A program made the translations under genes and the position numbers. Below, in pieces: positions 36,899-45,400 of a stretch of 64,000 nucleotides of DNA; positions within the stretch are counted from its first letter, which is position 1, and each line of letters starts with the position of its first letter. Under the pieces are notes generated by a model. The model did not search any database and was not told the DNA's origin. It saw only the letters and a program-made list of their open reading frames with translations. Source of the DNA: Rahnella sikkimica (GTDB lineage Bacteria > Pseudomonadota > Gammaproteobacteria > Enterobacterales > Enterobacteriaceae); NCBI RefSeq assembly GCF_002951615.1, contig NZ_CP019062.1, positions 1 through 64,000 on the forward strand. The letters run 5' to 3'.

Positions 36899-37782
36899 GG
36901 CAGGATCCTCAGTTTTTCCGGCAGAATACCGCCCGGCCTGAGCAGTAAGCCTGTCAGCATCACCAGCCCGACCAGCCCCAGTCGCAACGCGCCGGTCAGG
37001 TCCGAGCTCATGTGCAGCCAGTCTTTGGCGAACGGAATAAAGTTGTACAACCCTTCCACCACCAGCACACCGGCCAGCACGCCGCGCACGTTACCGATAC
37101 CGCCGATCATCACCATGCTCCAGATGAGGAAGGTTTCGGAGGAAAGCAGATAATCCGGGCTGACATAGTTGGTGTACCAGGCCAGCAACATCCCGGCGAC
37201 TGCGCACATTACCGCACTGCACATCAGCGCCCGGCATTTCAGCCACAGCAGCGAATAGCCCATGCACATCGCCAGTTGCGGCTGTTCGCGCATCAGACGC
37301 AGTGCCCGCCCGAACCGGCTGCGGCCTAAACGCAGGGAAATCAACGTACACGCGGCGATACACAGCACGATAATCAGTGTGAAAATGCCGACGTCATGCG
37401 CCCCGGATCCGGTGGACCACGGCGCGGTAATGTTGCCGATCCCCTGACCGCCGCCGGTCAGCGACTCTTCATTGATCACCGCAATGCGGATGATTTCCGC
37501 CAGTGCCAGCGTGGCAATGCCCCAGTAATCGGCGGAAAGCTGACGCCCGAGCAGCGCCATCGCGGCGGCTACGCCCGTCGAAAGCAAAATGCCCGCCGGG
37601 ATCACCAGCCATAAAGACAGTGAAAACTGACTGCCGATCCCGATGGCATACGCGCCAATACCGACAAACGCGATATGGCCGAAATTGAGCAAACCGGCGT
37701 AGCCCGCCTGAAGATTTAACGCCAGCGCAATCATCGCGTAGATCCCGGCAATGCAGAAAATATGGAGCAGGAACTCAGACAC
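36895..37782 (-). CDS. ABC transporter permease, LivM type
   Basis: 295 residues from the GTG at 37782 (MSEFLLHIFC), which lies in the end of the upstream gene with GGGAGG in front; a longer in-frame ATG at 37809 has no such site. About eight to ten membrane helices. Family blocks: ALNLQAGYAGLLNFGHIAFVGIGAYA, then GYSLLWLKCRALMCSAVMCAVAGMLLAW, and MIGGIGNVRGVLAGV. Pairs with the LivH-type permease to form the pore. Confidence 0.9.
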   Translation of the reverse strand: MSEFLLHIFCIAGIYAMIALALNLQAGYAGLLNFGHIAFVGIGAYAIGIGSQFSLSLWLVIPAGILLSTGVAAAMALLGRQLSADYWGIATLALAEIIRIAVINEESLTGGGQGIGNITAPWSTGSGAHDVGIFTLIIVLCIAACTLISLRLGRSRFGRALRLMREQPQLAMCMGYSLLWLKCRALMCSAVMCAVAGMLLAWYTNYVSPDYLLSSETFLIWSMVMIGGIGNVRGVLAGVLVVEGLYNFIPFAKDWLHMSSDLTGALRLGLVGLVMLTGLLLRPGGILPEKLRILP

Positions 37783-38668
37783 GGCGCACCTCCCGGTTGA
37801 ACAGACCATACGGGCGCAACAGCAACGCCAGCAGTAAAATCACAAACGACGCGGCGTTGATCCAGGTGGTCGGCATGAACACGCCTTCCGTACCATAAAA
37901 CACGCCCCAGTCGATATTGGTGACCAGCGTTTCGGTGACGGCAATCAGCAGCGCGCCAAAAATCGCGCCCATCGGATTGCCCAGCCCGCCGAGAATGGCG
38001 GCGGCCAGCACCGGCAGCATCAGATCGTTGCCCTGGTTGATGTACGCGCTGCTGTTTATGGCGATCAGTGAACCGCCGGTGGCGGCGATCATCCCGGCAA
38101 CCATATTGACGGTATGAATGATGGCGTTAGCGTTCAGGCCGGAAGCGGCCGCCAGTTCACGGTTGCTGGCCAGCGCACGCACGGATCGCCCTTGTGGCGT
38201 GAAAAACAGCAGGACGCTGAAAATCGCAATAATGGCGACGGTTGCGCCGAGGCTCATCAGTTCGTCGGTGGAAACCCGCGTGTCGCCCCATTGCCAGATA
38301 TCACCCACCGGCAGGTTATAGCTGACGGGCGCCGATCCTTCGACGCCGAGCATCAGCGCAATCATCACCATCGACACGGCGAGAGAGCCAATCATGGCAT
38401 TCGCCGGGCCTGCGCTGACCAGCCGCTGAAACACCCAGTGATGTAAAAGCACCGCGAAAATGCCGCACGAAAGGGCAGAGAACAGCACCGCCAGCGAAAA
38501 AGGCATGCCCATTTTCATCCCGCTGGCGGTCAGGAAAGCCCCGACCATGGCGTACTGAACGTGCGCAATATTGGCAAACCGCACCATACCGTAGACCAGA
38601 CTCAGCCCGAGGGCGACCAGAGACAAATCAGCGGTCCGGATTAACGTATCAACAATAAACTGAAACAT
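37775..38668 (-). CDS. ABC transporter permease, LivH type
   Basis: 297 residues, mostly membrane helices. LSLVALGLSLVYGMVRFANIAHVQYAMVGAF and AAILGGLGNPMGAIFGALLIAVTE are the LivH consensus blocks. It overlaps the LivM start by eight bases. Confidence 0.9.
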   Translation of the reverse strand: MFQFIVDTLIRTADLSLVALGLSLVYGMVRFANIAHVQYAMVGAFLTASGMKMGMPFSLAVLFSALSCGIFAVLLHHWVFQRLVSAGPANAMIGSLAVSMVMIALMLGVEGSAPVSYNLPVGDIWQWGDTRVSTDELMSLGATVAIIAIFSVLLFFTPQGRSVRALASNRELAAASGLNANAIIHTVNMVAGMIAATGGSLIAINSSAYINQGNDLMLPVLAAAILGGLGNPMGAIFGALLIAVTETLVTNIDWGVFYGTEGVFMPTTWINAASFVILLLALLLRPYGLFNREVRRV

Positions 38669-38708
38669 GATGCTTTCCTGAACAAAGGGGCAGAAGGAAA
38701 CGGTCGCG

Positions 38709-39827
38709 TTATCGCGCCACCGGTTCGCCGTTGAGCGCTTTCACTTTCAGGTACGGTTGGGTCTGACGCTGATTGTCGGCGTCCAGATTCAGGGTGCCGG
38801 TGATGCCGGTAAACTGCGGTGCGACGGTTTTCATGGCGTCCACTAACGCCGCCGGGCTGGCGCTGTGCGCCTTGCCGATGGCCGCTGCCGCCAGCATCAC
38901 GCTGTCATAGGCATAGCTGCCGTAAACGGAGCGCGGTTTCTCGTGGAAACGCTGCTGATAATGCTCGCTGTAGCTTTGCCCGCCGGTTTTCTGCGCCATG
39001 CCGGAGACTTCCATACCGATTTGGCCGTTGGTGAATTGCGCCGGAGAATCCGCAATCGCCATCGTCAGATACATGCCGTACCACGGTGTTTTGCCCAGAC
39101 CGAGCGCGGAGGATTCGCGGTTTAGCACAATCGCGTCCTGGCCGTAGCTGGTATAGACGTAAGCATCGGGTTTGGAACGTGAAATCTGTTCCAGCTCGCG
39201 GCGGTATGACGGCTGGCCGCTGGTGTACAGCACTTTGGCGACCACTTTTCCGCCGAGTTTTTCAAACGCCTGTGTAAACTGCTGCGCCATTCCCTGACCG
39301 TACGCCCCGTCCGGCGCGATAAAAGCCACCTTGTGATAGCCGAGTTTCCAGACGTCATCGGCAGAAAAACGCGCCGAAAGATCATCGAGGCCGATCACGC
39401 TGTAAGACGTTTTACCGATTTTGCGCACATCCGCGCTGGTGCCGGAAATGTTGATGTGAACCAGATTGTTCTTCACCAGATACTGGCCGATGGGAATGGT
39501 CACGCTGGAAGAGAAATCGCCAATTACCAGCGGCACGTTATCCACCTGCGTTAATTTTCTGACCGCATTCAGCCCGGTCACCGGGCTGCCCGCCGAGTCT
39601 TCCACCACCACATCCAGTTTTTGCCCGGCGACGCCGCCTTTGGCATTGAGGTCTTCCACGGCGAGTTCCATGCCGCGACGCTGATCTTCACCAATGCTGG
39701 CGCTGGTGCCGGTTAACGGCAAAATCGCGCCAAGCTTAATATCCGCAAATGCGGGATGAACAGCGCCCAGCAACGTCACGCTGGTCAGCGCAGACAAAAC
39801 AACAGTACGGCGAAAGCGAGTTTTCAT
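38709..39827 (-). CDS. Periplasmic binding protein, branched-chain amino acid/amide type
   Basis: 372 residues from the ATG at 39827 (MKTRFRRTVVL); the frame is open further upstream but the signal peptide (ending HPAFA) fixes this start. The Leu/Ile/Val-binding fold opens DIKLGAILPLTGTSASIGEDQRRG and has GVAGQKLDVVVEDSAGSP. It captures the unknown substrate for the LivHMGF-type importer downstream. The ligand may be an amino-acid derivative, given the amidohydrolase and ProC-type genes across the divergent promoter. Confidence 0.92.
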   Translation of the reverse strand: MKTRFRRTVVLSALTSVTLLGAVHPAFADIKLGAILPLTGTSASIGEDQRRGMELAVEDLNAKGGVAGQKLDVVVEDSAGSPVTGLNAVRKLTQVDNVPLVIGDFSSSVTIPIGQYLVKNNLVHINISGTSADVRKIGKTSYSVIGLDDLSARFSADDVWKLGYHKVAFIAPDGAYGQGMAQQFTQAFEKLGGKVVAKVLYTSGQPSYRRELEQISRSKPDAYVYTSYGQDAIVLNRESSALGLGKTPWYGMYLTMAIADSPAQFTNGQIGMEVSGMAQKTGGQSYSEHYQQRFHEKPRSVYGSYAYDSVMLAAAAIGKAHSASPAALVDAMKTVAPQFTGITGTLNLDADNQRQTQPYLKVKALNGEPVAR

Positions 39828-39964
39828 TATGGTTCTCCGGCTTTTTGATAAGCCCACAGAAGCAGTTGGAGTCGGACCGGCAGCCTTTTGCCCTGATCGG
39901 GCGAAGCGGTTGTCGTGTGATTTCCCTGGGTGACGCAAAGCAATGCACTCAGAAGTGAATAAAC

Positions 39965-39978
39965 AAGTGCATACACTT
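39965..39978. promoter_or_regulatory. Candidate GntR operator, site 1
   Basis: AAGTGCATACACTT is an interrupted palindrome (AAGTG-N4-CACTT) with TGCATACA core, 138 bases from the binding-protein start. Inverted partner at 40297. Confidence 0.5.
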
Positions 39979-40296
39979 ATGTTCAAAGGCAAGTTCTGTG
40001 CCATGTGAACAATTTTGCAGTGCCATCTGGCAGGAAAATGAGCACGGGGAGATCAAATAACGATGAAAAACAGAGGGAACGTGCGCGGTAAAAAATTAAA
40101 AAGTAAATCAGATAAGGTCATTATTTTTGCCGTTCGCTAAACCGCGGTTCTAAACGGAATGTATATATTCACTTTTTTGGAGCAATAACCGCACTGCAAC
40201 AGTGCAATCCTTTTTTTAATTCGGAAATAACAAAGGGCTAAATATTCTATAGTGAATAAGCTTATGATAAATAGTGATTTGTAGAAGTGAGTGCAA

Positions 40297-40310
40297 AAGT
40301 GTATGCAATC
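40297..40310. promoter_or_regulatory. Candidate GntR operator, site 2
   Basis: AAGTGTATGCAATC carries the same core in the opposite orientation (TGTATGCA), 130 bases from the GntR start. The two sites flank the AT-rich promoter zone, as expected for joint control of both divergent units. Confidence 0.45.
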
Positions 40311-40439
40311 TTGTGTTGAGCCGACTTTATTGCTGTGCTATCAATTAAATCCACATCGATGTCTTTAATTTCTGCTTCAGTTTTAAAATTGACGTAAACA
40401 AAAATTAAAAGAAAAAAATTAAGCAGAGCCGGAGGTTCA

Positions 40440-41153
40440 GTGATTGTTCCCAAAAAAAAGTCCCGCAGCGCAGACAGCGTCGAGAAGGTTTACGAAAAAG
40501 TAAAACTGCTGGCGATTGATTACCACTTCCGCCCCGGCGAACGGGTCAACGAAGTCGAGCTGGCGGGCCAGCTTGGCGTCTCCAGAACGCCGGTACGTGA
40601 GGCGCTGAACCGCCTTTCCAAAGACGGTTTCATGAGTTTCGTGCCGAACCGCGGATTTTATGCCCGCGATATCACGCCGGAAGGCGTACGCGAGCTGTAT
40701 GAAGTGCGCATGGTGATTGAACAGGCGACGTTCCGCTTTGCCTGCCAGCGCGCCACTGATGAAGAAATCGCTGCAACCGCCGCTATCTGGGAAAATGTCA
40801 GCGAGACACAACCCGACGCCAGCGAAATCACCGACTGGTCGGAAATCGCCAAAGCCGACGAACACTTCCACATGGAAATCGCCCGCATCTCGCGCAATGC
40901 CCGGCTGTACGAAATGCTCGACAGCCTGAATTCGCTGATCCGCTTTTTCCGCCGTATCGATCTGGAAACGCCCGGCCGTCGGATCAACGCCTATGAAGAA
41001 CACGTCGGGATCATTGCTGCGCTGCGCCATCGCGATATTGAAAAGGGCGCACAACTGATTGAACGCCATGTTTCACTGAGTTCTGAAAACGCAGTGGAAG
41101 TGACAAAAGAAGGTCTGGCACGCATTTACTTCGGAAAAAAACAGGCGTTGTAA
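40440..41153 (+). CDS. GntR-family (FCD-type) transcription regulator
   Basis: 237 residues from GTG 40440 with GGAGG six bases upstream. The winged helix (about 10-75) has GERVNEVELAGQLGVSRTPVREALNRLSKDGF, and the all-helical FCD ligand domain follows with ELYEVRMVIEQATFR, DEHFHMEIARISRN and HVGIIAALRHRDIEKGAQLIERH; the Asp and three His residues are the usual metal or ligand site. Likely controls its own operon and the divergent importer and releases DNA on binding the substrate. Confidence 0.9.
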   Translation: MIVPKKKSRSADSVEKVYEKVKLLAIDYHFRPGERVNEVELAGQLGVSRTPVREALNRLSKDGFMSFVPNRGFYARDITPEGVRELYEVRMVIEQATFRFACQRATDEEIAATAAIWENVSETQPDASEITDWSEIAKADEHFHMEIARISRNARLYEMLDSLNSLIRFFRRIDLETPGRRINAYEEHVGIIAALRHRDIEKGAQLIERHVSLSSENAVEVTKEGLARIYFGKKQAL

Positions 41154-41212
41154 CGCCGCTTCAGGACATTATAAAAACCCTGCACATCAATACAGATCAC
41201 CACAGAGGATCT

Positions 41213-42370
41213 ATGGCTGTCATTTCTCAACACATTATCGATCAGGCAAAGCAGCTGCGCCGTGAATTCCACACCCGGCCAGAACTGGGCCTGAATGAAC
41301 ATCATACTGCCCAAAAAATCAGTGAACTGCTGCGGTCTTTCGGTCTTGAAGTCCACACCGGAATCGCCGGAACCGGCATTGTCGCCACCCTGCGCAACGG
41401 CGAAGGGCCGTCGATTGGCCTGCGCGCGGATATCGATGCGCTGCCGATCCAGGAACTCAACAGTTTTGAACACGTCTCGCAAAACCCCGGCCTGATGCAC
41501 GCCTGCGGCCACGACGGTCACTCGGCCATTTTGCTCGGTGCGGCACGTCATCTGAGCGAAAACCGCCAGTTTCGCGGCACGGTACATTTCATTTTCCAGC
41601 CTGCGGAAGAAAACGCCGGGGGCGGCCAGATGATGGTTAACGAAGGATTGTTTGAACGCTTCCCGATGCAGGAAGTGTACGCGCTGCATAACTGGCCCGG
41701 CCTGCCGGTTGGCGAAGTCGCAGTCAGTCAGGGGCCGATGATGGCGTCGCAGGACAATTTCTACATCACGCTCACCGGCAAAGGCTGCCATGCGGCAATG
41801 CCCGAACTGGGCGCTGATCCGGTCGTGGCTGGTGCACAACTGATTTTATCGCTGCAAAGCCTGATTTCACGCCGCCTGTCGCCGCTGGAACAAACGGTGA
41901 TCAGCCTGACGCAGGTGCAGGCGGGCGAGGCGATCAACGTGATCCCGGAAACGCTGCACATGTCCGGCACGTTGCGCTGCCAGAGTAATGAAACGCGCAT
42001 TTCCTGCTGGCGGCTGATTGAAGAATACGTCAAAGCCGTGCCGCTGCCGTTTGGCGTCAGAGGCGAAGTTCGCTGGGAATTCGGTTATCCGGTGACGAAA
42101 AACCATCCGGCGCAGGCAGAAATTGTGCGTGAAGCCGCTGAACATTCACCGGGCGTCACGAAAGTACATTTCAACAATCCGCCGTCGATGGCGGCAGAAG
42201 ATTTTGCGTATTTGCTCGAGCGATGTCCCGGCGCTTACTTCTGGCTGGGTGCCGACGGCGCAGAGCCTTCCGCTTCGCTGCACAACGCACATTTCGATTT
42301 TAATGATGATCTGATCCCGCTGGGCATCGGCATTTGGTCGACGCTGGTGGAAAGATCGTTGAAGGAATAA
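41213..42370 (+). CDS. M20-family amidohydrolase (N-acyl amino acid / hippurate hydrolase type)
   Basis: 385 residues, cytosolic. M20D features: RREFHTRPELGLNEHHTA, ADIDALPI, the metal-binding HACGHDGHSAILLGAA (Cys and His ligands), PAEENAGGGQMM (catalytic Glu pair), the dimerisation GKGCHAAMPELGADP, SMAAEDFAYLLE and the C-terminal LHNAHFDFNDD His. Such enzymes free amino acids from N-acyl or amide-linked forms. With the adjacent importer, it probably cuts the imported compound. Confidence 0.9.
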   Translation: MAVISQHIIDQAKQLRREFHTRPELGLNEHHTAQKISELLRSFGLEVHTGIAGTGIVATLRNGEGPSIGLRADIDALPIQELNSFEHVSQNPGLMHACGHDGHSAILLGAARHLSENRQFRGTVHFIFQPAEENAGGGQMMVNEGLFERFPMQEVYALHNWPGLPVGEVAVSQGPMMASQDNFYITLTGKGCHAAMPELGADPVVAGAQLILSLQSLISRRLSPLEQTVISLTQVQAGEAINVIPETLHMSGTLRCQSNETRISCWRLIEEYVKAVPLPFGVRGEVRWEFGYPVTKNHPAQAEIVREAAEHSPGVTKVHFNNPPSMAAEDFAYLLERCPGAYFWLGADGAEPSASLHNAHFDFNDDLIPLGIGIWSTLVERSLKE

Positions 42371-42404
42371 TTCTCTCACTCTTTTCACCTTTACGGAGTC
42401 AACC

Positions 42405-43214
42405 ATGAGCCAGATTCATTTTGTCGGAGCCGGTCAGATGGCCGAAGCGATTATCCGCGCGGCCCAGAAACGCGGTGCTGTTTCCGCCAGCCAGATTACC
42501 CTTGCGGATATCGACGACGGGCGTATTGCCACGCTGCGTGACCGGTATCAGCTGACGTCGGCGCTTAACGACAGCGAAGCGCTGGCGGCGGCGGATTACA
42601 TCGTGATTGGCGTCCGCCCGCAGGATGATATCGACGGCGTTGCGCGGCACATTTGCCAGTATGCATCGCCACAGGCCACGGTGATTTCGATCATTGCCGG
42701 TGTCACGCTCGAACGGCTGGGTGCGCAGTTTGGTACGACGCGCCCGATTGTCCGCACCATTCCGAATACCCTGACGGACACCGGTTTTGGCTACAGCGGC
42801 GTGGTGTTTAACGCGCACGTTAAGCCGGAACCGCTGATGCCGTTTCTGGAAAGTTTCGGCAAGGTGATGCTGCTCGAAGAACGGCTGATCGACATATTCA
42901 CCGGCTTTGCCGTCGCCGGGGTGAATTACGTGTATTACTTTATCGAATCGCTCACCGACGCAGGCGTGCTGAGCGGGTTGTCGCGTCCGCAGGCCAGCAA
43001 AGTGGTGTGGGAAAATCTTATTGGTGGCGTGGAAATGCTGAAAACCAGCGGGCTGCATCCGCGCCAGCTGATGGACATCAACAACTCACCGGCCGGTGTC
43101 GGCATTAACGGATTATACGAGCTGAATAACAGCGATTTCGCCGCCGGATTACAGCGCAGCGTGATGACCGCCGTCAGAAGAACCACCGAGCTTTCCGGCA
43201 GCAAACCGGCGTAA
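42405..43214 (+). CDS. proC: Pyrroline-5-carboxylate reductase family protein (ProC-like)
   Basis: 269 residues, close to the E. coli ProC length. Rossmann start IHFVGAGQMAEAIIRAA, then PQDDIDGV, TVISIIAGVTLERL, RTIPNTLTDTGFGYSGV and the dimer region FTGFAVAGVNYVYYFIESLTDAGVLSGLSR. ProC reduces pyrroline-5-carboxylate to proline with NADPH. It follows the amidohydrolase by 34 bases, so it may be a catabolic-operon paralogue acting on a cyclic imine, not the housekeeping ProC. The usual yggS/yggT neighbourhood is not seen. Confidence 0.85.
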   Translation: MSQIHFVGAGQMAEAIIRAAQKRGAVSASQITLADIDDGRIATLRDRYQLTSALNDSEALAAADYIVIGVRPQDDIDGVARHICQYASPQATVISIIAGVTLERLGAQFGTTRPIVRTIPNTLTDTGFGYSGVVFNAHVKPEPLMPFLESFGKVMLLEERLIDIFTGFAVAGVNYVYYFIESLTDAGVLSGLSRPQASKVVWENLIGGVEMLKTSGLHPRQLMDINNSPAGVGINGLYELNNSDFAAGLQRSVMTAVRRTTELSGSKPA

Positions 43215-43234
43215 ACCTGCCTTATTGCCCCTGT

Positions 43235-43264
43235 AAAAAAGGCCGGACACTTTCGCGTCCGGCC
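43235..43264 (-). terminator. Terminator of the dCache chemoreceptor gene
   Basis: Minus strand GGCCGGAC, loop region GCGAAAGT, GTCCGGCC, then TTTTTT. Eight GC-rich pairs with a clear T run on the minus strand. The plus-strand ProC-like gene ends 20 bases away, and the hairpin may serve it too. Confidence 0.88.
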
Positions 43265-43283
43265 CTGATCAAAACGATTTCAC

Positions 43284-45071
43284 TTACACGCGGAAATGCC
43301 CGACGGCGAGCGCCAGACCGGTGGCCTGTTCCTGCAAGGCAGACGCCGCGCCGGTGGATTCCTGAACCATCGCCGCATTCTGCTGCACCATGCCATCAAG
43401 CTGGGTAATCGCCTTGTTGATTTCATGAATACTCAGCATCTGTTCTTCGGACGCGTGGGTGATTTCCATCATCACGCTGCTGACATTCGACACGTTGCTG
43501 ACGATTTCACTCATGCTGTCGCTGGCGAGACGCACCTGCGCGGAACCGGACGCCACGCTGGTGACCGTCGATTCAATCAGCACTTTGATCTCTTTTGCCG
43601 CCTGGGCGCTGCGCTGCGCCAGACTGCGCACTTCGCTGGCGACCACGGCAAATCCGCGCCCCTGTTCACCGGCACGCGCGGCTTCAACCGCAGCGTTCAG
43701 TGCCAGAATGTTGGTCTGGAACGCAATGCCGTCGATAACGCCGGTGATATCCCCGATTTTTGACGACGCGCTTTCAATACTTTCCATCGTCGTAATGACT
43801 TTCGTCACCACTTCGTCACCGCGTGTGGCGGCTTCTGAGGCGGATCTCGCCGTCGCGCTGGCCTGTTTGGCGGAGCTGGCGGACTGAGACACCGTGGCGG
43901 TGATCTGCTCCAGCGACGCGGCGGTTTGTTGCAGACTGGCAGCAGCGGATTCGGTGCGCCCCGACAAATCGTTATTCCCGGCGGCAATTTCATCGGCGGC
44001 AATTTTGACGGATTCGCTGGTGGTGCGGATTTCGGACATCACCTTGCTGAGCTTATCGACAAACGTATTGAACGCACGGGCGATTTGCGTCACCTCGTCA
44101 TGGCCGTCGGTCGGTAAGCGTTGGGTCAGATCGTCTTCGCCGGAGCTGATGGCGTTGAGCGTATCGCGCACCACTGAAAGACGGTGGAACGATTTGGTGA
44201 TGATCAGGCCAATCACGGCAGCAGAAATCAGCACGATCACAAACAGCGTAATCACCGAAGAGGTCAGCAGCGAACGCATCCCCGCCGTGGATTCGCTCTT
44301 GTCCTGCAACACCAGCGTGTACCATTCGGTGCCCGCGACCGGCAGCGCACGGACGCGTTTAGTGACGCCACTGAGCTGAATATCCACCGGCGTTTTCGCC
44401 GCGAATAAATCCTGCAAATTCACGCCTTCCGCCAGCGAACTGAACGGTTTCAGGGCCAGCTTATCGTCCGGGTGCGCAATGATCACACCGGATTTATCCA
44501 CCAGCATCCCGAAACTGCCGGGCGTCGGATGGATGGTATTGACGTTATTCACCACGCTGTCCATCGAGACATCACCGGCGACAATGGCTTTCAGCGTGCC
44601 ACCGTCCATAACGGGTACGGCGAATGTGACCACTAACTTACCAGTGCCCGAATCGACATACGGCGGCGTGGCAACCGGATGCCCGGCTTCTGCTGCCTGC
44701 TTGTACCACGGACGGCCCGTCGGATCGTAATCGGACGGCACGCCGGTCGGATCGGCGAATTTCGCGGTTTTATTCGCATAACCGACGTAAACGTTAGTAA
44801 ATCCGCCCGCAGCGGAAATTTGCTTGAGCACCGGAACCGGATCTTCCGTTAACGCAACCTGCTGAAGTGAAGCAATCATCCCTGTTTTTGCACTGACCCA
44901 ATCGCTGATCCCTTGCGTGTGGCTGGAGGTCAGGGCGTTGAGCGTGGTGTCTGTCGCCTGACTGTTGTATTTATCTGCAACGGTGTAACTGAGGAAGGTA
45001 TTGATCACCAGCGAGCACACCACAATGGCGATGCAGGCGGTAATAATGCGCGAACGAATTGTCTTTAGCAT
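43284..45071 (-). CDS. Methyl-accepting chemotaxis protein with dCache sensor
   Basis: 595 residues. Membrane helix 1 at about 8-30, periplasmic dCache_1 domain (about 35-275), helix 2 at about 280-302, HAMP, then the cytoplasmic signalling domain with [20 protein letters not shown] at the tip. The sensor has [17 protein letters not shown] and [18 protein letters not shown], which fit the amino-acid-binding dCache pattern (Arg-Pro-Trp-Tyr and the later Asp). A pentapeptide tether is not obvious. A sigma-28-like promoter is present upstream. Its nearness to the amino-acid-derivative locus is suggestive of a matching ligand. Confidence 0.9.
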   Translation of the reverse strand: MLKTIRSRIITACIAIVVCSLVINTFLSYTVADKYNSQATDTTLNALTSSHTQGISDWVSAKTGMIASLQQVALTEDPVPVLKQISAAGGFTNVYVGYANKTAKFADPTGVPSDYDPTGRPWYKQAAEAGHPVATPPYVDSGTGKLVVTFAVPVMDGGTLKAIVAGDVSMDSVVNNVNTIHPTPGSFGMLVDKSGVIIAHPDDKLALKPFSSLAEGVNLQDLFAAKTPVDIQLSGVTKRVRALPVAGTEWYTLVLQDKSESTAGMRSLLTSSVITLFVIVLISAAVIGLIITKSFHRLSVVRDTLNAISSGEDDLTQRLPTDGHDEVTQIARAFNTFVDKLSKVMSEIRTTSESVKIAADEIAAGNNDLSGRTESAAASLQQTAASLEQITATVSQSASSAKQASATARSASEAATRGDEVVTKVITTMESIESASSKIGDITGVIDGIAFQTNILALNAAVEAARAGEQGRGFAVVASEVRSLAQRSAQAAKEIKVLIESTVTSVASGSAQVRLASDSMSEIVSNVSNVSSVMMEITHASEEQMLSIHEINKAITQLDGMVQQNAAMVQESTGAASALQEQATGLALAVGHFRV

Positions 45072-45104
45072 GGGCGTTTCCCTGGAAGGAATCTTAAGAT
45101 TTAA

Positions 45105-45131
45105 ATAACGGCAGAAAACCGGAAAACTTGA
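45105..45131 (-). promoter_or_regulatory. Sigma-28 (FliA)-type promoter of the chemoreceptor
   Basis: Minus strand reads TCAAGTTT, 11 bases, GCCGTTAT, against the FliA consensus TAAAGTTT-N11-GCCGATAA (6-7 of 8 matches in each half, exact spacing). It lies 34 bases upstream of the start codon, typical for chemotaxis genes. Confidence 0.75.
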
Positions 45132-45288
45132 GGTTGGTCACAGAAAAACGGAGGTTTATAGCGGTGAAACAGTGCCCTTTTTTATTTTTGCGTGAAATTT
45201 ATCGTCTTCCATCCCCAACTCGCTATTCCCTGTTATTCCCGCCAGGCTTTACCGAAATTTCGTGAAACGCCTCTCAAATCTGATCACA

Positions 45289-45317
45289 AAACCCGCAGGG
45301 GATCTTGCGGGTTTTTT
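45289..45317 (+). terminator. Orphan intrinsic terminator upstream of the sugar operon
   Basis: ACCCGCA, loop GGGGATC with flanking T, TGCGGGT then TTTTT. The plus-strand T run is strong, but no plus-strand gene ends here: the chemoreceptor gene is on the other strand. It could end a small RNA or leader transcript from 45130-45290, or act as an attenuator before the gene at 45401. Confidence 0.7.
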
Positions 45318-45329
45318 CGTCCGGTGATA

Positions 45330-45376
45330 GTAATGCACTACTTTACAAAATAACGTGAAGCAGGAAAGTACATTAC
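45330..45376. promoter_or_regulatory. Imperfect inverted repeat before the sugar operon
   Basis: GTAATGCACTACTTT (45330-45344) and AAAGTACATTAC (45365-45376) are inverted partners; the reverse complement of the second is GTAATGTACTTT. They lie 25-70 bases before the first start codon, a plausible operator for the RpiR-type regulator in the operon. Confidence 0.4.
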
Positions 45377-45400
45377 GAATCAGTTTACAAAGGACACCCC

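Larger units (their letters stand above)
39828..40439. other. Divergent control region of the transporter and GntR/amidohydrolase units
   Basis: 612 bases between divergent starts. It holds two related sites (39965-39978 and 40297-40310, listed separately), a highly AT-rich stretch (40090-40260), and the GGAGG before the GntR start. No ORF with family features. Confidence 0.6.

Noticed and set aside
40262..40453. 63-codon minus-strand frame in the divergent control region
   Set aside because: It lies in AT-rich promoter DNA, overlaps the GntR start, and has no ribosome binding site or family features.
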